A DNA stretch of 64,000 nucleotides from Acinetobacter proteolyticus (GTDB lineage Bacteria > Pseudomonadota > Gammaproteobacteria > Pseudomonadales > Moraxellaceae): contig NZ_KB849179.1 in the NCBI RefSeq assembly GCF_000367945.1, positions 1,330,935 through 1,394,934 on the forward strand. Direction: 5' to 3'. The first letter of the stretch is position 1; the number at the start of each line of letters is the position of its first letter. Below the pieces are notes generated by a model, which made no database searches, was not told the origin of the DNA, and saw only the letters and a program-made list of their open reading frames with translations. A program made the position numbers and the translations under genes. Of the stretch, positions 19,109-27,568 are shown piece by piece.

Positions 19109-19816
19109 ATGACTTCAAATTTTTCACAACTTAGCACTGATGCTTTGTCTCCAGGTCAACTACCTGAATCAGTTAAAGCTTTGCTAAAACGTGCTCATAT
19201 TAACAGATACCCTAAACGCACCACGATTGTTGACGCTGGAACGGAATCAAAATCACTGTATTTAATATTAAAAGGTTCAGTGTCAATTATTTTACGCGAA
19301 GACGACGAGCGAGAAATCGTTGTTGCCTACTTAAACCCAGGTGATTTCTTTGGCGAAATGGGGCTTTTTGAAAAGAACCCTCAACGTACCGCAGAAGTAC
19401 GCACTCGTGATGTCTGTGAAATTGCAGAAATTTCGTATGACAATTTCCATGAGTTAAGCAAACAATACCCAGATTTAAGTTACGCTGTGTTTGCTCAACT
19501 GGTTCGTCGTCTGAAAAACACAACACGTAAAGTCACTGATCTGGCCTTTATTGATGTATCTGGTCGTATTGCACGTTGTTTAATTGATTTATCGGCTCAG
19601 CCAGAGGCAATGATTTTACCAAATGGCCGTCAGATTCGTATTACACGCCAAGAAATTGGTCGTATCGTGGGTTGTTCTCGTGAAATGGTGGGACGTGTCC
19701 TCAAAACACTTGAAGATCAAGGTATGATTCAAACTGATGGTAAAGCAATCTTAATTTTTGATGCTTCTTTAGAGGAAAATACTTTTTCTGAAGATGAGTA
19801 TGATGACGAGGATTAA
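19109..19816 (+). CDS. vfr: CRP/Vfr-type cAMP-dependent regulator
   Basis: This 235-residue protein has a cyclic-nucleotide domain with FGEMGLFE (Glu83) and the phosphate-binding pair QRTAEVRT (Arg93, Thr94), then a dimer helix with LKNTTRKVTD, and a helix-turn-helix (RQEIGRIVGCSREMVGRVLKTL) with the recognition residues of CRP. It is therefore CRP-like rather than FNR-like; there are no N-terminal iron-sulfur cysteines. A long acidic tail (SEDEYDDED) is unusual compared with E. coli CRP. Confidence 0.9.
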   Translation: MTSNFSQLSTDALSPGQLPESVKALLKRAHINRYPKRTTIVDAGTESKSLYLILKGSVSIILREDDEREIVVAYLNPGDFFGEMGLFEKNPQRTAEVRTRDVCEIAEISYDNFHELSKQYPDLSYAVFAQLVRRLKNTTRKVTDLAFIDVSGRIARCLIDLSAQPEAMILPNGRQIRITRQEIGRIVGCSREMVGRVLKTLEDQGMIQTDGKAILIFDASLEENTFSEDEYDDED

Positions 19817-19841
19817 TCTGATTTAAGATCGGATTGACTCA

Positions 19842-19873
19842 AGCCAGTGTTCATCACTGGCTTTCATTTTTTT
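19842..19873 (+). terminator. Terminator of the CRP/Vfr gene
   Basis: AGCCAGTG and CACTGGCT form a stem followed by TTCATTTTTTT. Confidence 0.85.
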
Positions 19874-20009
19874 ACACAGAATAAGCCTTGCTGATTACAT
19901 AATTACAATGATTATAGAGGTATTCAGAATATTAACTGTGCTCAACATTTTCTATAATCCACCCTGATCACGACTATATTCATAAGATACTGATTTGGAG
20001 AGAATAAGT

Positions 20010-20786
20010 ATGAAGAAATTAGCTTTGAGCCTTTGTGCTGTGACCGTAATGACAATTTCTGGCTGCGCATCTTTCGCAGACATGGCTGGTGCCGATAGCG
20101 CAACGTTAAATGCCCAATCCGCACAAGGTTTCGCTAAAATGACACAAGAAGCGCGTGCCAAAAATCAGTTGGATAGCAGTTCAAGTACTTATCAACGTAT
20201 CAATACTGTATTTAATCGCTTAAAACCTTATGCAGATCAAATGAACCAGACTGGCCAACGCTTTCAATGGCAACTTGCGGTCCTTAAATCTGATACCGTC
20301 AATGCTTATGTAGCACCAGGTGGTAAAGTTGTTTTCTATACAGGTATTGTGAACAAATTAAACCTAACCAATGATGAAATTGCTGCGGTAATGGGACATG
20401 AAATGACCCATGCACTCGAAGAACATGCAAAAAGCAAAATTGGTGCACAGGCTTTAACCAATCTTGCGATTGGTATTGGTAAATCATACGCAGGTAGCAG
20501 CATTGGTGATCTAGGTAGCGCTGCAATCGATTTAGGCAGTCAAGTGGGTATCGGCTTACCGTACTCGCGCAATCTGGAAAGTCGTGCTGATTACGGCGGT
20601 TTAATGCTAATGGCGAAAGCAGGTTATAACCCGAATGCAGCAATCAACCTATGGGAAAAAATGAATCGTCTTGATGGTGCTGGTGGTGGTTCGTTCTTAT
20701 CGACTCACCCATCGAATACGCAACGTATCAGTGACATGCGTAAAAACTTGCCAGCTGCTTTAGCGGTTTATAACCAACGCCGTTAA
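20010..20786 (+). CDS. M48-family metalloprotease lipoprotein
   Basis: This 258-residue protein starts with a lipoprotein signal ending in ISGC (Cys19). It contains the zinc motif HEMTH followed by a third-ligand region ESRADYGG, typical of M48 peptidases such as LoiP/YcaL. These proteases act in outer-membrane quality control. The ATG at 20010 is chosen over a TTG 15 bases upstream because GGAGAGA precedes it and it yields the signal peptide directly. Confidence 0.9.
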   Translation: MKKLALSLCAVTVMTISGCASFADMAGADSATLNAQSAQGFAKMTQEARAKNQLDSSSSTYQRINTVFNRLKPYADQMNQTGQRFQWQLAVLKSDTVNAYVAPGGKVVFYTGIVNKLNLTNDEIAAVMGHEMTHALEEHAKSKIGAQALTNLAIGIGKSYAGSSIGDLGSAAIDLGSQVGIGLPYSRNLESRADYGGLMLMAKAGYNPNAAINLWEKMNRLDGAGGGSFLSTHPSNTQRISDMRKNLPAALAVYNQRR

Positions 20787-20794
20787 TGCATACT

Positions 20795-20829
20795 GCCCTT
20801 AAACGCTCAAATGTGTTTAGGGGCTTTTT
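20795..20829 (+). terminator. Terminator of the M48 protease gene
   Basis: GCCCTTAAAC pairs with GTGTTTAGGGGC (one wobble region), followed by TTTTT. Confidence 0.75.
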
Positions 20830-20846
20830 GCATTTGTGTAATTGAA

Positions 20847-21725
20847 TCAAATACGCTGTAAACGCAAATGCAACATATGCGTTGCAATGGTATGACGGAT
20901 ATGATCGGATCGGGCTTGAAAATAGCGCTCACTCAAACCATCTCCAGATAAGTCCTCAATGACTTGATAGCCCATTTGCGCAACTGTTTGATGCAATGTT
21001 TTTGGTCTAAATTGCCCTTTTAATGGTTCTTTTAAAAAGCGGGTAAATTGCGATACAAACAAAGTTCCCAAACGTTCTATACCCTCTAGCTCTCGATAAT
21101 CAATCGAATAGTCCAACACCACTTCACTTCCCTGCGCAGCAATCTGAGCAATGCTTGCCAAAGTATTTAAAGTCGTTTCAGGTTCAAGGTAATGGGTGGT
21201 TCCCAACCAAGAGAAAAAAGCCGCTTGATCCCGTTTAATTGAACTGCGTGCCAAAGCATCAGCAATCGACTCTTTTTCAAAATCAATCGCAACAAACTCA
21301 ACATTGGCAGGAAGCTCGCCAAATTGGCGTAGCTTGCTTTGTTTTGCCGCTTGGGTATCAGGATGGTCGACTTCGTAAATTTTGAGTTGTGGATGTTGTT
21401 GCGCTTGTCTCAGAGTAAATGAATCTAATCCCGCACCCACCAATACATATTGTGTAACGCCTCGTTCAATCGCTGCATGGAGTTGATCTTCTGCATAACG
21501 TGAACGCCCAACCACCTGCCCAGTCAGTAAACCGAAACTGCGGTTAAAGATTGATGAATTCATGATTTTCACGGTCAATGGCGTACTTAATAAAGCCTTC
21601 CAGCCTTGACTAGTCAACTCAAAGGCAAAAGGGTCCGAAAAAACTGGATTTTCTGCATTTTGAAAATGATTGGCACGCAATGCTGCCGCTGCTTCAGCCG
21701 TTCGGCTTGATTGTCCTTCTTTCAT
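20847..21725 (-). CDS. SAM-dependent methyltransferase, leucine carboxyl methyltransferase-like
   Basis: This 292-residue protein has RTAEAAAALRANHF near the start, the VLVGAGLDSFTLR SAM-binding motif, and EVDHPDTQAAKQSKL, all typical of the PPM1/LCMT-type family (TIGR00027-like). The natural substrate of bacterial members is mostly unknown. The start at 21725 is preferred because GGGGA precedes it; the longer frame has no such signal. It is followed on the same strand side by the monooxygenase cluster and may be co-regulated. Confidence 0.8.
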   Translation of the reverse strand: MKEGQSSRTAEAAAALRANHFQNAENPVFSDPFAFELTSQGWKALLSTPLTVKIMNSSIFNRSFGLLTGQVVGRSRYAEDQLHAAIERGVTQYVLVGAGLDSFTLRQAQQHPQLKIYEVDHPDTQAAKQSKLRQFGELPANVEFVAIDFEKESIADALARSSIKRDQAAFFSWLGTTHYLEPETTLNTLASIAQIAAQGSEVVLDYSIDYRELEGIERLGTLFVSQFTRFLKEPLKGQFRPKTLHQTVAQMGYQVIEDLSGDGLSERYFQARSDHIRHTIATHMLHLRLQRI

Positions 21726-21821
21726 CGTTATTTTCCCCGTATTTCTATCTATCATGCAAAAAATAAGCAGCAAATTCCATCACGAGATAAAATTTACTGC
21801 TTTTGATAATTAAGCTAAAAA

Positions 21822-23342
21822 TCAGTTGGTTTTTTCAGTCTGATAGGTCACTTGGTAATCATTCAAATCCATACGTTTTAAACGTTGTTTTAACTTTTTC
21901 AACGACCAAGGCCAAGCAGCAAAGTTACGACCATTGGCATCTAAATAATAACTCTTACAACCACCTGCATTAAACACAGTGGTTTTTAGATGTTTCTGTA
22001 CCAACTCATTATGCTGTTTAATCACTTCAGGTTTGATGTTCAACTTGGCAATGCCTTTGTCTCTGATTTTGAGTAGGCCATCCACAATATAGTCGAGTTG
22101 CGCTTCTGCCAAACCAATAAAAGAGTCGTACACCAATACATTTGGCCCTAAGACCAAAAATGCGTTCGGCACATTTTCAATGCTGGTACCCAAATAAGCT
22201 TCTGGTGAACTGCTTTTCCAAAGATCATTGAGAATCTGACCTTTTTCATTAGTCACACGCTTACCAATTGGCGGATGCGATACTTCAAAACCTGTCCCCC
22301 AAATAATCACATCGACTTCGTGACGTTCACCATTCGCCGATACTACGGTATTGCCTTCTACTTTCACCAAGCCGTGCGGAATCAACTTGGTATTCGGCTG
22401 CTGTAAAGCAGGATAGTAGTTGTTTGCAAATAAAAGTCGTTTACAACCAATGGTAAAGTTCGGGGTTACGTTTTTACGTAATTCAGGATCTTCAATCTGG
22501 AAGCGTAAAATCAGTTTGGCTAACTCACCCACTGGTTTTAACACTGCTGGATTTCGTAAACCAAAGTTAATCGCATTCAGTGACTGGGCAACTGTTTGAC
22601 GCCACGTTTTTTGGATCAATGGAAACTTCTCAATCAGTGCTTTGCTGACATCACCCAAGTCAGTATCAGGTTTCGGAACCACCCAAGGCGCTGTACGTTG
22701 ATAGACATAGAGCTCTTTTGCCAATGGTTGAATCTGCGGCACGAACTGAATCGCAGAAGCACCCGTCCCAATCACCGCAATCCGCTTGCCAGTTAGATCG
22801 TAATCATGATTCCATTTCGCCGAATGGAACATTTCTCCCTTAAAGGTCTCTAGACCTTCAAGTTTAGGAATTTGTGCTTCGGTAATTGGCCCTGTGGCAA
22901 AAATGGTGGTACGTGCCAAAAATTGCCCTTTATTGGTGTCCATTACCCATAAATTACGTTCATTGTCCCATGCCGCATTGAGCAACTCAGTACCAAACTC
23001 TATTTTTGAGCTCACCCCAAAATCTTGGCTGACTTCTTCTAAATAGCTCAGAATTTCAGGTTGGCGAGCGAATAAATGACTCCATTTTGCACTTGGTGCA
23101 AATGAGTATGAATACAGCGCCGAGGGAACATCACAGCCACAACCTGGGTAAGTATTTTCACGCCAAGTCCCCCCCACCCGTGTCGCTTTTTCAATAATCT
23201 TGTAGTTGCTATAACCCACTTGATCAAGACGAATTGCGGTCGCAATACCTGAAATACCAGCACCCACAATAAAGGTGTCATAGATATGTTGTGGTAGTGC
23301 CTTTCCTTCAGCTGAGTTTAATTTTTTTGCTTGAGCTGTCAT
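21822..23342 (-). CDS. Flavin-binding monooxygenase (Baeyer-Villiger-like), cluster 1
   Basis: This 506-residue protein has a FAD-binding GAGISG motif near residue 27, GGTWRENTYPGCGCDVPS, and a second nucleotide motif GTGASAIQF for NADPH. Between them is FKGEMFHSAKWN, which fits the Baeyer-Villiger fingerprint FxGxxxHxxxW except that the following residue is Asn instead of Pro or Asp. It probably inserts oxygen into ketones or oxidises hydrophobic substrates. AGGATA precedes the start. A paralogue lies at 56260. It is followed by the SDR and PF10118 genes on the same strand. Confidence 0.88.
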   Translation of the reverse strand: MTAQAKKLNSAEGKALPQHIYDTFIVGAGISGIATAIRLDQVGYSNYKIIEKATRVGGTWRENTYPGCGCDVPSALYSYSFAPSAKWSHLFARQPEILSYLEEVSQDFGVSSKIEFGTELLNAAWDNERNLWVMDTNKGQFLARTTIFATGPITEAQIPKLEGLETFKGEMFHSAKWNHDYDLTGKRIAVIGTGASAIQFVPQIQPLAKELYVYQRTAPWVVPKPDTDLGDVSKALIEKFPLIQKTWRQTVAQSLNAINFGLRNPAVLKPVGELAKLILRFQIEDPELRKNVTPNFTIGCKRLLFANNYYPALQQPNTKLIPHGLVKVEGNTVVSANGERHEVDVIIWGTGFEVSHPPIGKRVTNEKGQILNDLWKSSSPEAYLGTSIENVPNAFLVLGPNVLVYDSFIGLAEAQLDYIVDGLLKIRDKGIAKLNIKPEVIKQHNELVQKHLKTTVFNAGGCKSYYLDANGRNFAAWPWSLKKLKQRLKRMDLNDYQVTYQTEKTN

Positions 23343-23436
23343 TTAAAAATATCCTTTCTTCATTCAACTGAAATATGCAGATTGCCTGTGCAGGTTTCGC
23401 TTATTTCAATGCTTAAAATTGTGTCTTCAATTAGGG

Positions 23437-24261
23437 TTACTTCATGAATCGGTATGAGGTTCCTAAGAATTTGGCATATAAATTTGGTGCAGTACGTTTC
23501 ATTAACCAGAATAACTTGGCATCGATTTGTGGAATGGTATAAAGCTCACCTTTATCCAAACGATCCAAAGTCAATTTTGCGACCTTGTCACTGGTGGTAA
23601 ACGCCAAATTGGTTAAGGCATAATCTAAAAGCCCTTTATGCGGGACTTTGCCATTTTTAATGATGTTGGTCGGTACTAACGTTGGACACAACACATTCAC
23701 TTTGATGTTATGTTTTCTCAGTTCAGCCGAAAGTGTTTCGGACAAGGCACGAACACCTGCTTTAGAGACGTTATAGACGGTCATTTCTGGTGCTGCAGTA
23801 TACGATGCAGCGGAAGCCACATTGATAATTGCACCTTGACCGAGCTGTTTAAACTTCGGTACAAAAGCGCGGCAGCCGTGGATGACACCCCATAAATTAA
23901 TATTCATGCACCAATGCCAATCTTCAGAAGACATTTCATCAAACTTGCCTCCAAGACCGATCCCAGCATTATTAATCACCAATGTAACTGGGTTCTGCAT
24001 CAATTGCTGGGCCTGCTCAGCCAACTGGTTAACTTGCTCTTCTTTGGCCACATCACATTGCACAGCAAAAGCTTTGGCACCAAGTGCCTCAACTAAACCG
24101 ACCGTTTCTTTTGCTGCATCAAGGTTAATGTCCGAACACACAACTGTGCCGCCACGTTTTGCCAGTTCAAGCGCAAAACTACGACCAATCCCGCTTCCTG
24201 CACCCGTCACCACAGCAAATGCTTTTTGGCTTGGCTTGGATTTTTTCCCAAATAATTTCAT
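23437..24261 (-). CDS. Short-chain dehydrogenase/reductase
   Basis: This 274-residue SDR has the cofactor motif TGAGSGIGRSFA near residue 20, NNAG near 93, and the catalytic Ser with YNVSK (Tyr-x3-Lys). It likely interconverts an alcohol and a ketone with NAD(P)H. The last 60 residues include a hydrophobic tail typical of long SDRs acting on lipids. Its position next to the flavin monooxygenase suggests it supplies the ketone or reduces the product, which is inference. Confidence 0.9.
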   Translation of the reverse strand: MKLFGKKSKPSQKAFAVVTGAGSGIGRSFALELAKRGGTVVCSDINLDAAKETVGLVEALGAKAFAVQCDVAKEEQVNQLAEQAQQLMQNPVTLVINNAGIGLGGKFDEMSSEDWHWCMNINLWGVIHGCRAFVPKFKQLGQGAIINVASAASYTAAPEMTVYNVSKAGVRALSETLSAELRKHNIKVNVLCPTLVPTNIIKNGKVPHKGLLDYALTNLAFTTSDKVAKLTLDRLDKGELYTIPQIDAKLFWLMKRTAPNLYAKFLGTSYRFMK

Positions 24262-24299
24262 GTTTATATTCCAGCAATCTTATATTTATAGCGACCCAG

Positions 24300-25274
24300 T
24301 TATGCAGAGACTGCACGTACCGGTGGTACAAACTCTTTAAGGAAATACGGGCTTAATAAACCAGTTTCAGGGTTTAATAAACGCTCTTTGTAATAGGCCA
24401 TATACGCAGTGGTATCATGGTCATTGGGATGAAAGCTTGGACGCAGATATTCCAAAATATGCATAAAGCTGCTGCCAAATACGCCACGCTCGCTGCCAAA
24501 TAACAACGCAGTACTTTCCACAATATCTTTCATATATCGAGGATTAATTAGATTGCTCGGCTTACGTACAAACGGCATCAGATAACCACCCAATGACACT
24601 CCACCAAGAATCGTTAAGCTTGCCAACAGAAAGCCTGTTATTCTGAGCCAGTAATTGCCTGAAAGTTCGAGGAAGACATCATAGGCAATGTCTTTATGCT
24701 CTGATTCTTCCAACATGTGCCACATCCACATGGCGCGCTGTCGTTCATCTTGCGAACCCAGTAAATAGTCTTCATGTTGCATCATAAATTCAGCAAGTAC
24801 AGCGGTATAATGTTCAATGCCTGCCATCAATGAAAGCTGTAACGATTGTGGAAGTTTATAAATCCCATATTCGAAAACTTTACCCGCAATTGCGCGAAGT
24901 AGCTCAACGGGATAGCCATTTTCCTTCAGCACTTCATCATTAAACTGGTTATGGATTTTTGAATGAATCGCCTCTTGCCCAATCAGTGATGTGAGTCTTT
25001 GTTTTAAAATCGGGTCTTCAATAAAATCACGATGATGACGTGCTGTTTCAATCACCACATCTTCACCGAAGGTTAAGAAGATAGATAAAGCATGAAAATA
25101 GGAGGTTGCGAGTTCTTTATTTAAAAAGAACTTTTCGTCCAATTCTGCTGGATTAAACTTGAAATCAAAATGACGAATTGGAATCGGTGATTTACTCGCA
25201 AGATTCTGAACGATCCCTTGATACTTGGTACTGAGTTTGTCTGAAAAGACATTGCGAAGAACTTGAGCGACCAT
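24300..25274 (-). CDS. PF10118 'metal-dependent hydrolase', possible di-iron protein (copy 1)
   Basis: This 324-residue protein belongs to the family annotated as predicted metal-dependent hydrolase. It shows a ferritin-like ligand series: Glu71 or Glu76 in GEDVVIETARHHRD, Glu101-xx-His104 in QEAIHSKIH, Glu154 in AGIEHYTAVLAE, and Glu190-xx-His193 in EESEHKD. That spacing is what di-iron carboxylate oxygenases use. One hydrophobic segment lies near residues 210-235, so it may sit on the membrane. AGGGGA precedes the start. Its neighbour at 25475 is a close paralogue. Confidence 0.8.
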   Translation of the reverse strand: MVAQVLRNVFSDKLSTKYQGIVQNLASKSPIPIRHFDFKFNPAELDEKFFLNKELATSYFHALSIFLTFGEDVVIETARHHRDFIEDPILKQRLTSLIGQEAIHSKIHNQFNDEVLKENGYPVELLRAIAGKVFEYGIYKLPQSLQLSLMAGIEHYTAVLAEFMMQHEDYLLGSQDERQRAMWMWHMLEESEHKDIAYDVFLELSGNYWLRITGFLLASLTILGGVSLGGYLMPFVRKPSNLINPRYMKDIVESTALLFGSERGVFGSSFMHILEYLRPSFHPNDHDTTAYMAYYKERLLNPETGLLSPYFLKEFVPPVRAVSA

Positions 25275-25408
25275 ATCTTGATCCCCTAAAATGGCTTTAC
25301 TACTAAAAAGGCTTAGCCAATTTGTATATTTCTACATACAGCGACTGGATAAGATTGTTTGCATAGTGCATGACGACAATATAGGCAACAAGAACCAAAC
25401 TGCTCATC

Positions 25409-25440
25409 ACACGCTGAGCTTTTTTGCCAACTCAGCGCGT
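25409..25440. repeat. Hairpin between the two PF10118 genes
   Basis: CGCTGAG and CTCAGCG pair around a 12-base loop in the 200-base gap. There is no clear T-run, so it could limit read-through or shape mRNA processing. Confidence 0.4.
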
Positions 25441-25474
25441 AATAACAGATATACTGTGCATACATCATTCAGTA

Positions 25475-26434
25475 TTAAGCGGCTTGTACCTTTGGTGTAA
25501 ATTCCTTCACAAAGAATGGATATAAGGCGCCGCCTTCTGATAGAAGTTTCTTTTCGTAATATTCAAAATATGCAGATGCATCATGATCATTCGGATGGAA
25601 ATCGGTACGTAAATAATCAAAAATACGACCTTGGGTACTACCAAATACACCATCCTTCGGACTAAAGATCAGCTTGACACCACGACGTGCATCTTTCCAG
25701 AATTTCGAAGTCAGCATTTCTTGTGGTTTACGTAAGATTGGCACCATGGTTGCCGAAAATGGAATCAATCCCAAAATGGTGAAATAGGCAAGCAAGAAAC
25801 CTGAGATACGTAATGCATAGTTACCATTCAGTGTTTGATAGACATCATAAGCTACATCTTTATGCTCAGATTCTTCCAACATGTGCCACATCCACAACGC
25901 ACGTGTTTTCGCATCATCCGAGAAATAGAAATTCTGCTCATGTGCCATCATGTACTCTGCTAAAACAGCAGTGAAATGCTCAATACCAGCCATCAATGAT
26001 AGTTTAAGCGGTTGCGGAAATTTTAAGAAAATATGCTCAAAAAATTGTTCGCCCAAGAAGCGATAGAGTTTCACTGGATAATCAAGTTCAACAATCGCAT
26101 CGTTAAACTCATTGTGTAATTTTGAATGAATTGCTTCTTGACCAATCAATGAGGTTACACGTTGTTTTAAAATTGGATCTTTGAGTTGATCGCGGTGGTG
26201 ACGTGCAGTTTCAATCACCAGATCTTCACCATAAGTTAAGAACACAGAAAGTGTTGCAAAGAAAATCGTGGCAAACTGATTATTCATATAAAATGATAAA
26301 TCAACTTGTTTGCCTTCAAATCCGATGGCCAAATGACGAATAGGAATCGTTTTTTTACTTGCAAAATCAATTTGCTCAGTTATTGGGTTAGATTTAAATA
26401 GACTTAAACCTTTCTTTAATGTGTTGCTAATCAT
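25475..26434 (-). CDS. PF10118 'metal-dependent hydrolase', possible di-iron protein (copy 2)
   Basis: This 319-residue paralogue of the 24300 protein keeps the same ligand pattern: GEDLVIETARHHRD, Glu100-xx-His103 in QEAIHSKLH, Glu152 in AGIEHFTAVLAE, and Glu188-xx-His191 in EESEHKD, with a WMWHMLEE context. The gene is the first of the minus-strand cluster and faces the TetR gene across 487 bases. Operator-like palindromes in that gap suggest TetR control. Confidence 0.8.
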   Translation of the reverse strand: MISNTLKKGLSLFKSNPITEQIDFASKKTIPIRHLAIGFEGKQVDLSFYMNNQFATIFFATLSVFLTYGEDLVIETARHHRDQLKDPILKQRVTSLIGQEAIHSKLHNEFNDAIVELDYPVKLYRFLGEQFFEHIFLKFPQPLKLSLMAGIEHFTAVLAEYMMAHEQNFYFSDDAKTRALWMWHMLEESEHKDVAYDVYQTLNGNYALRISGFLLAYFTILGLIPFSATMVPILRKPQEMLTSKFWKDARRGVKLIFSPKDGVFGSTQGRIFDYLRTDFHPNDHDASAYFEYYEKKLLSEGGALYPFFVKEFTPKVQAA

Positions 26435-26583
26435 GGCTACACCTACCTACTCACTTGAGCGTCTTTTGCCCTTTTACATGCGTTGCATTTGGTTCATCTC
26501 TTTTCATAGCATCGATCGCATCTGATCTACGAAAAAACATTCGGGAGATTTTTATGAACCAGTTCCTCTTCTAGACCCACTGT

Positions 26584-26605
26584 AAACCGATCTTATGTTC
26601 GGATT
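26584..26605. promoter_or_regulatory. TetR-type operator, copy 1
   Basis: Left arm AAACCGA, 8-base spacer TCTTATGT, right arm TCGGATT; the arms differ from perfect symmetry by one base. It lies 150 bases upstream of the 25475 gene start. The spacer matches copy 2 in its last six bases. Confidence 0.65.
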
Positions 26606-26883
26606 CAATTCGGGTAATTTCCGCAGATATTTTGAGCTTTATGACATCGCAGCAAGGAAAGTTTGTTGGTTTAAAAATCTGTGGCAGCATTTCATTTTAT
26701 TAGTTTTTAATGATAAATATCAAATATATAAATTAATTATAATAGTGAAAAATATCTACACATAATTAAATAGTCTTCCTAAAAATAGAAAATATTACAA
26801 ATAAAATTGCAATATGACAAAGTTAGTAACTTTATTTGTTCGGATTAATTTACAGCTACTTTCTTCGCTTTCATTGACATGTT

Positions 26884-26905
26884 AATCTGACGTTATGTTC
26901 GGATT
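26884..26905. promoter_or_regulatory. TetR-type operator, copy 2
   Basis: Left arm AATCTGA, spacer CGTTATGT, right arm TCGGATT; one mismatch from perfect symmetry. It ends 16 bases before the TetR start codon, so it probably mediates autoregulation. Confidence 0.68.
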
Positions 26906-26921
26906 TTAACAATATGACTTT

Positions 26922-27539
26922 ATGGCGACACGTAAACCACGTCAGTCACGATCTAAAGTGACCGTAGACACGATTATTGAAGCGGGCTTTATTGCGGTTG
27001 CCACCAACGGGACCAGTGGCACCACCACTCGGCATATTGCAGATATTGCTGGGGTCAGTGTTGGCTCTTTATATGAGTATTTTAAAAATAAAGAAGAGAT
27101 CTATGACGCAATGGCAAAAACCTTCGTCAAAGAAGTCTTGGATATGGTGAAAGAACTGACGCCGATTATGATCGAGCAAGAACTAGAACCGTTATTTGAA
27201 ATGATTTTTTATACTTTCCGTGATTTACTGACCCGTGATGATGATCGTTATCTGATATGCCTGCGCTATGCAACTGAACTGAAATACGAAAAATATATAG
27301 GACAAATTGAAATGGCACTGATGGAGGTGTTGATGAAATACATGATCCGCCATCCTAGATACTTAAAAGTCAATAATCTCAGCGTTACCGCCTATATCAG
27401 TATCAACAGCAGTATCTTCAATGTTGCCCGTCATTTGATCTTACCGAATCCTCAAATCAGCTTTGATGAAATGGTAAAAGGTTTAAGTACCATGATTATT
27501 AGCTATATTGAAGCCGAATTAGCCAGAGCAGAGCCTTAA
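26922..27539 (+). CDS. TetR-family regulator
   Basis: This 205-residue protein has a TetR DNA-binding domain: GTTTRHIADIAGVSVGSLYE and YFKNKEEIYDA at about residues 33-65. The ligand domain is of unknown specificity. It is divergent from the PF10118/SDR/monooxygenase cluster and has an operator-like palindrome immediately upstream, so it is the likely repressor of that cluster. No good ribosome site precedes the ATG. Confidence 0.88.
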   Translation: MATRKPRQSRSKVTVDTIIEAGFIAVATNGTSGTTTRHIADIAGVSVGSLYEYFKNKEEIYDAMAKTFVKEVLDMVKELTPIMIEQELEPLFEMIFYTFRDLLTRDDDRYLICLRYATELKYEKYIGQIEMALMEVLMKYMIRHPRYLKVNNLSVTAYISINSSIFNVARHLILPNPQISFDEMVKGLSTMIISYIEAELARAEP

Positions 27540-27560
27540 AAAAGCCAGCTTACGCTGGCT
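27537..27560 (-). terminator. Terminator between the TetR and dioxygenase genes
   Basis: AGCCAGC and GCTGGCT form a stem with a 4-base loop and six T residues on the minus strand, ending the dioxygenase transcript. It can also slow plus-strand transcription. Confidence 0.8.
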
Positions 27561-27568
27561 GAATAATC

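Larger units (their letters stand above)
26435..26921. other. Divergent intergenic control region (487 bases)
   Basis: No gene is seen here on either strand. The stretch is very AT-rich from about 26690 to 26830. It holds two matching TetR-type palindromes (26584-26605 and 26884-26905) and a third lone half-site TCGGATT at 26840-26846. Confidence 0.7.
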
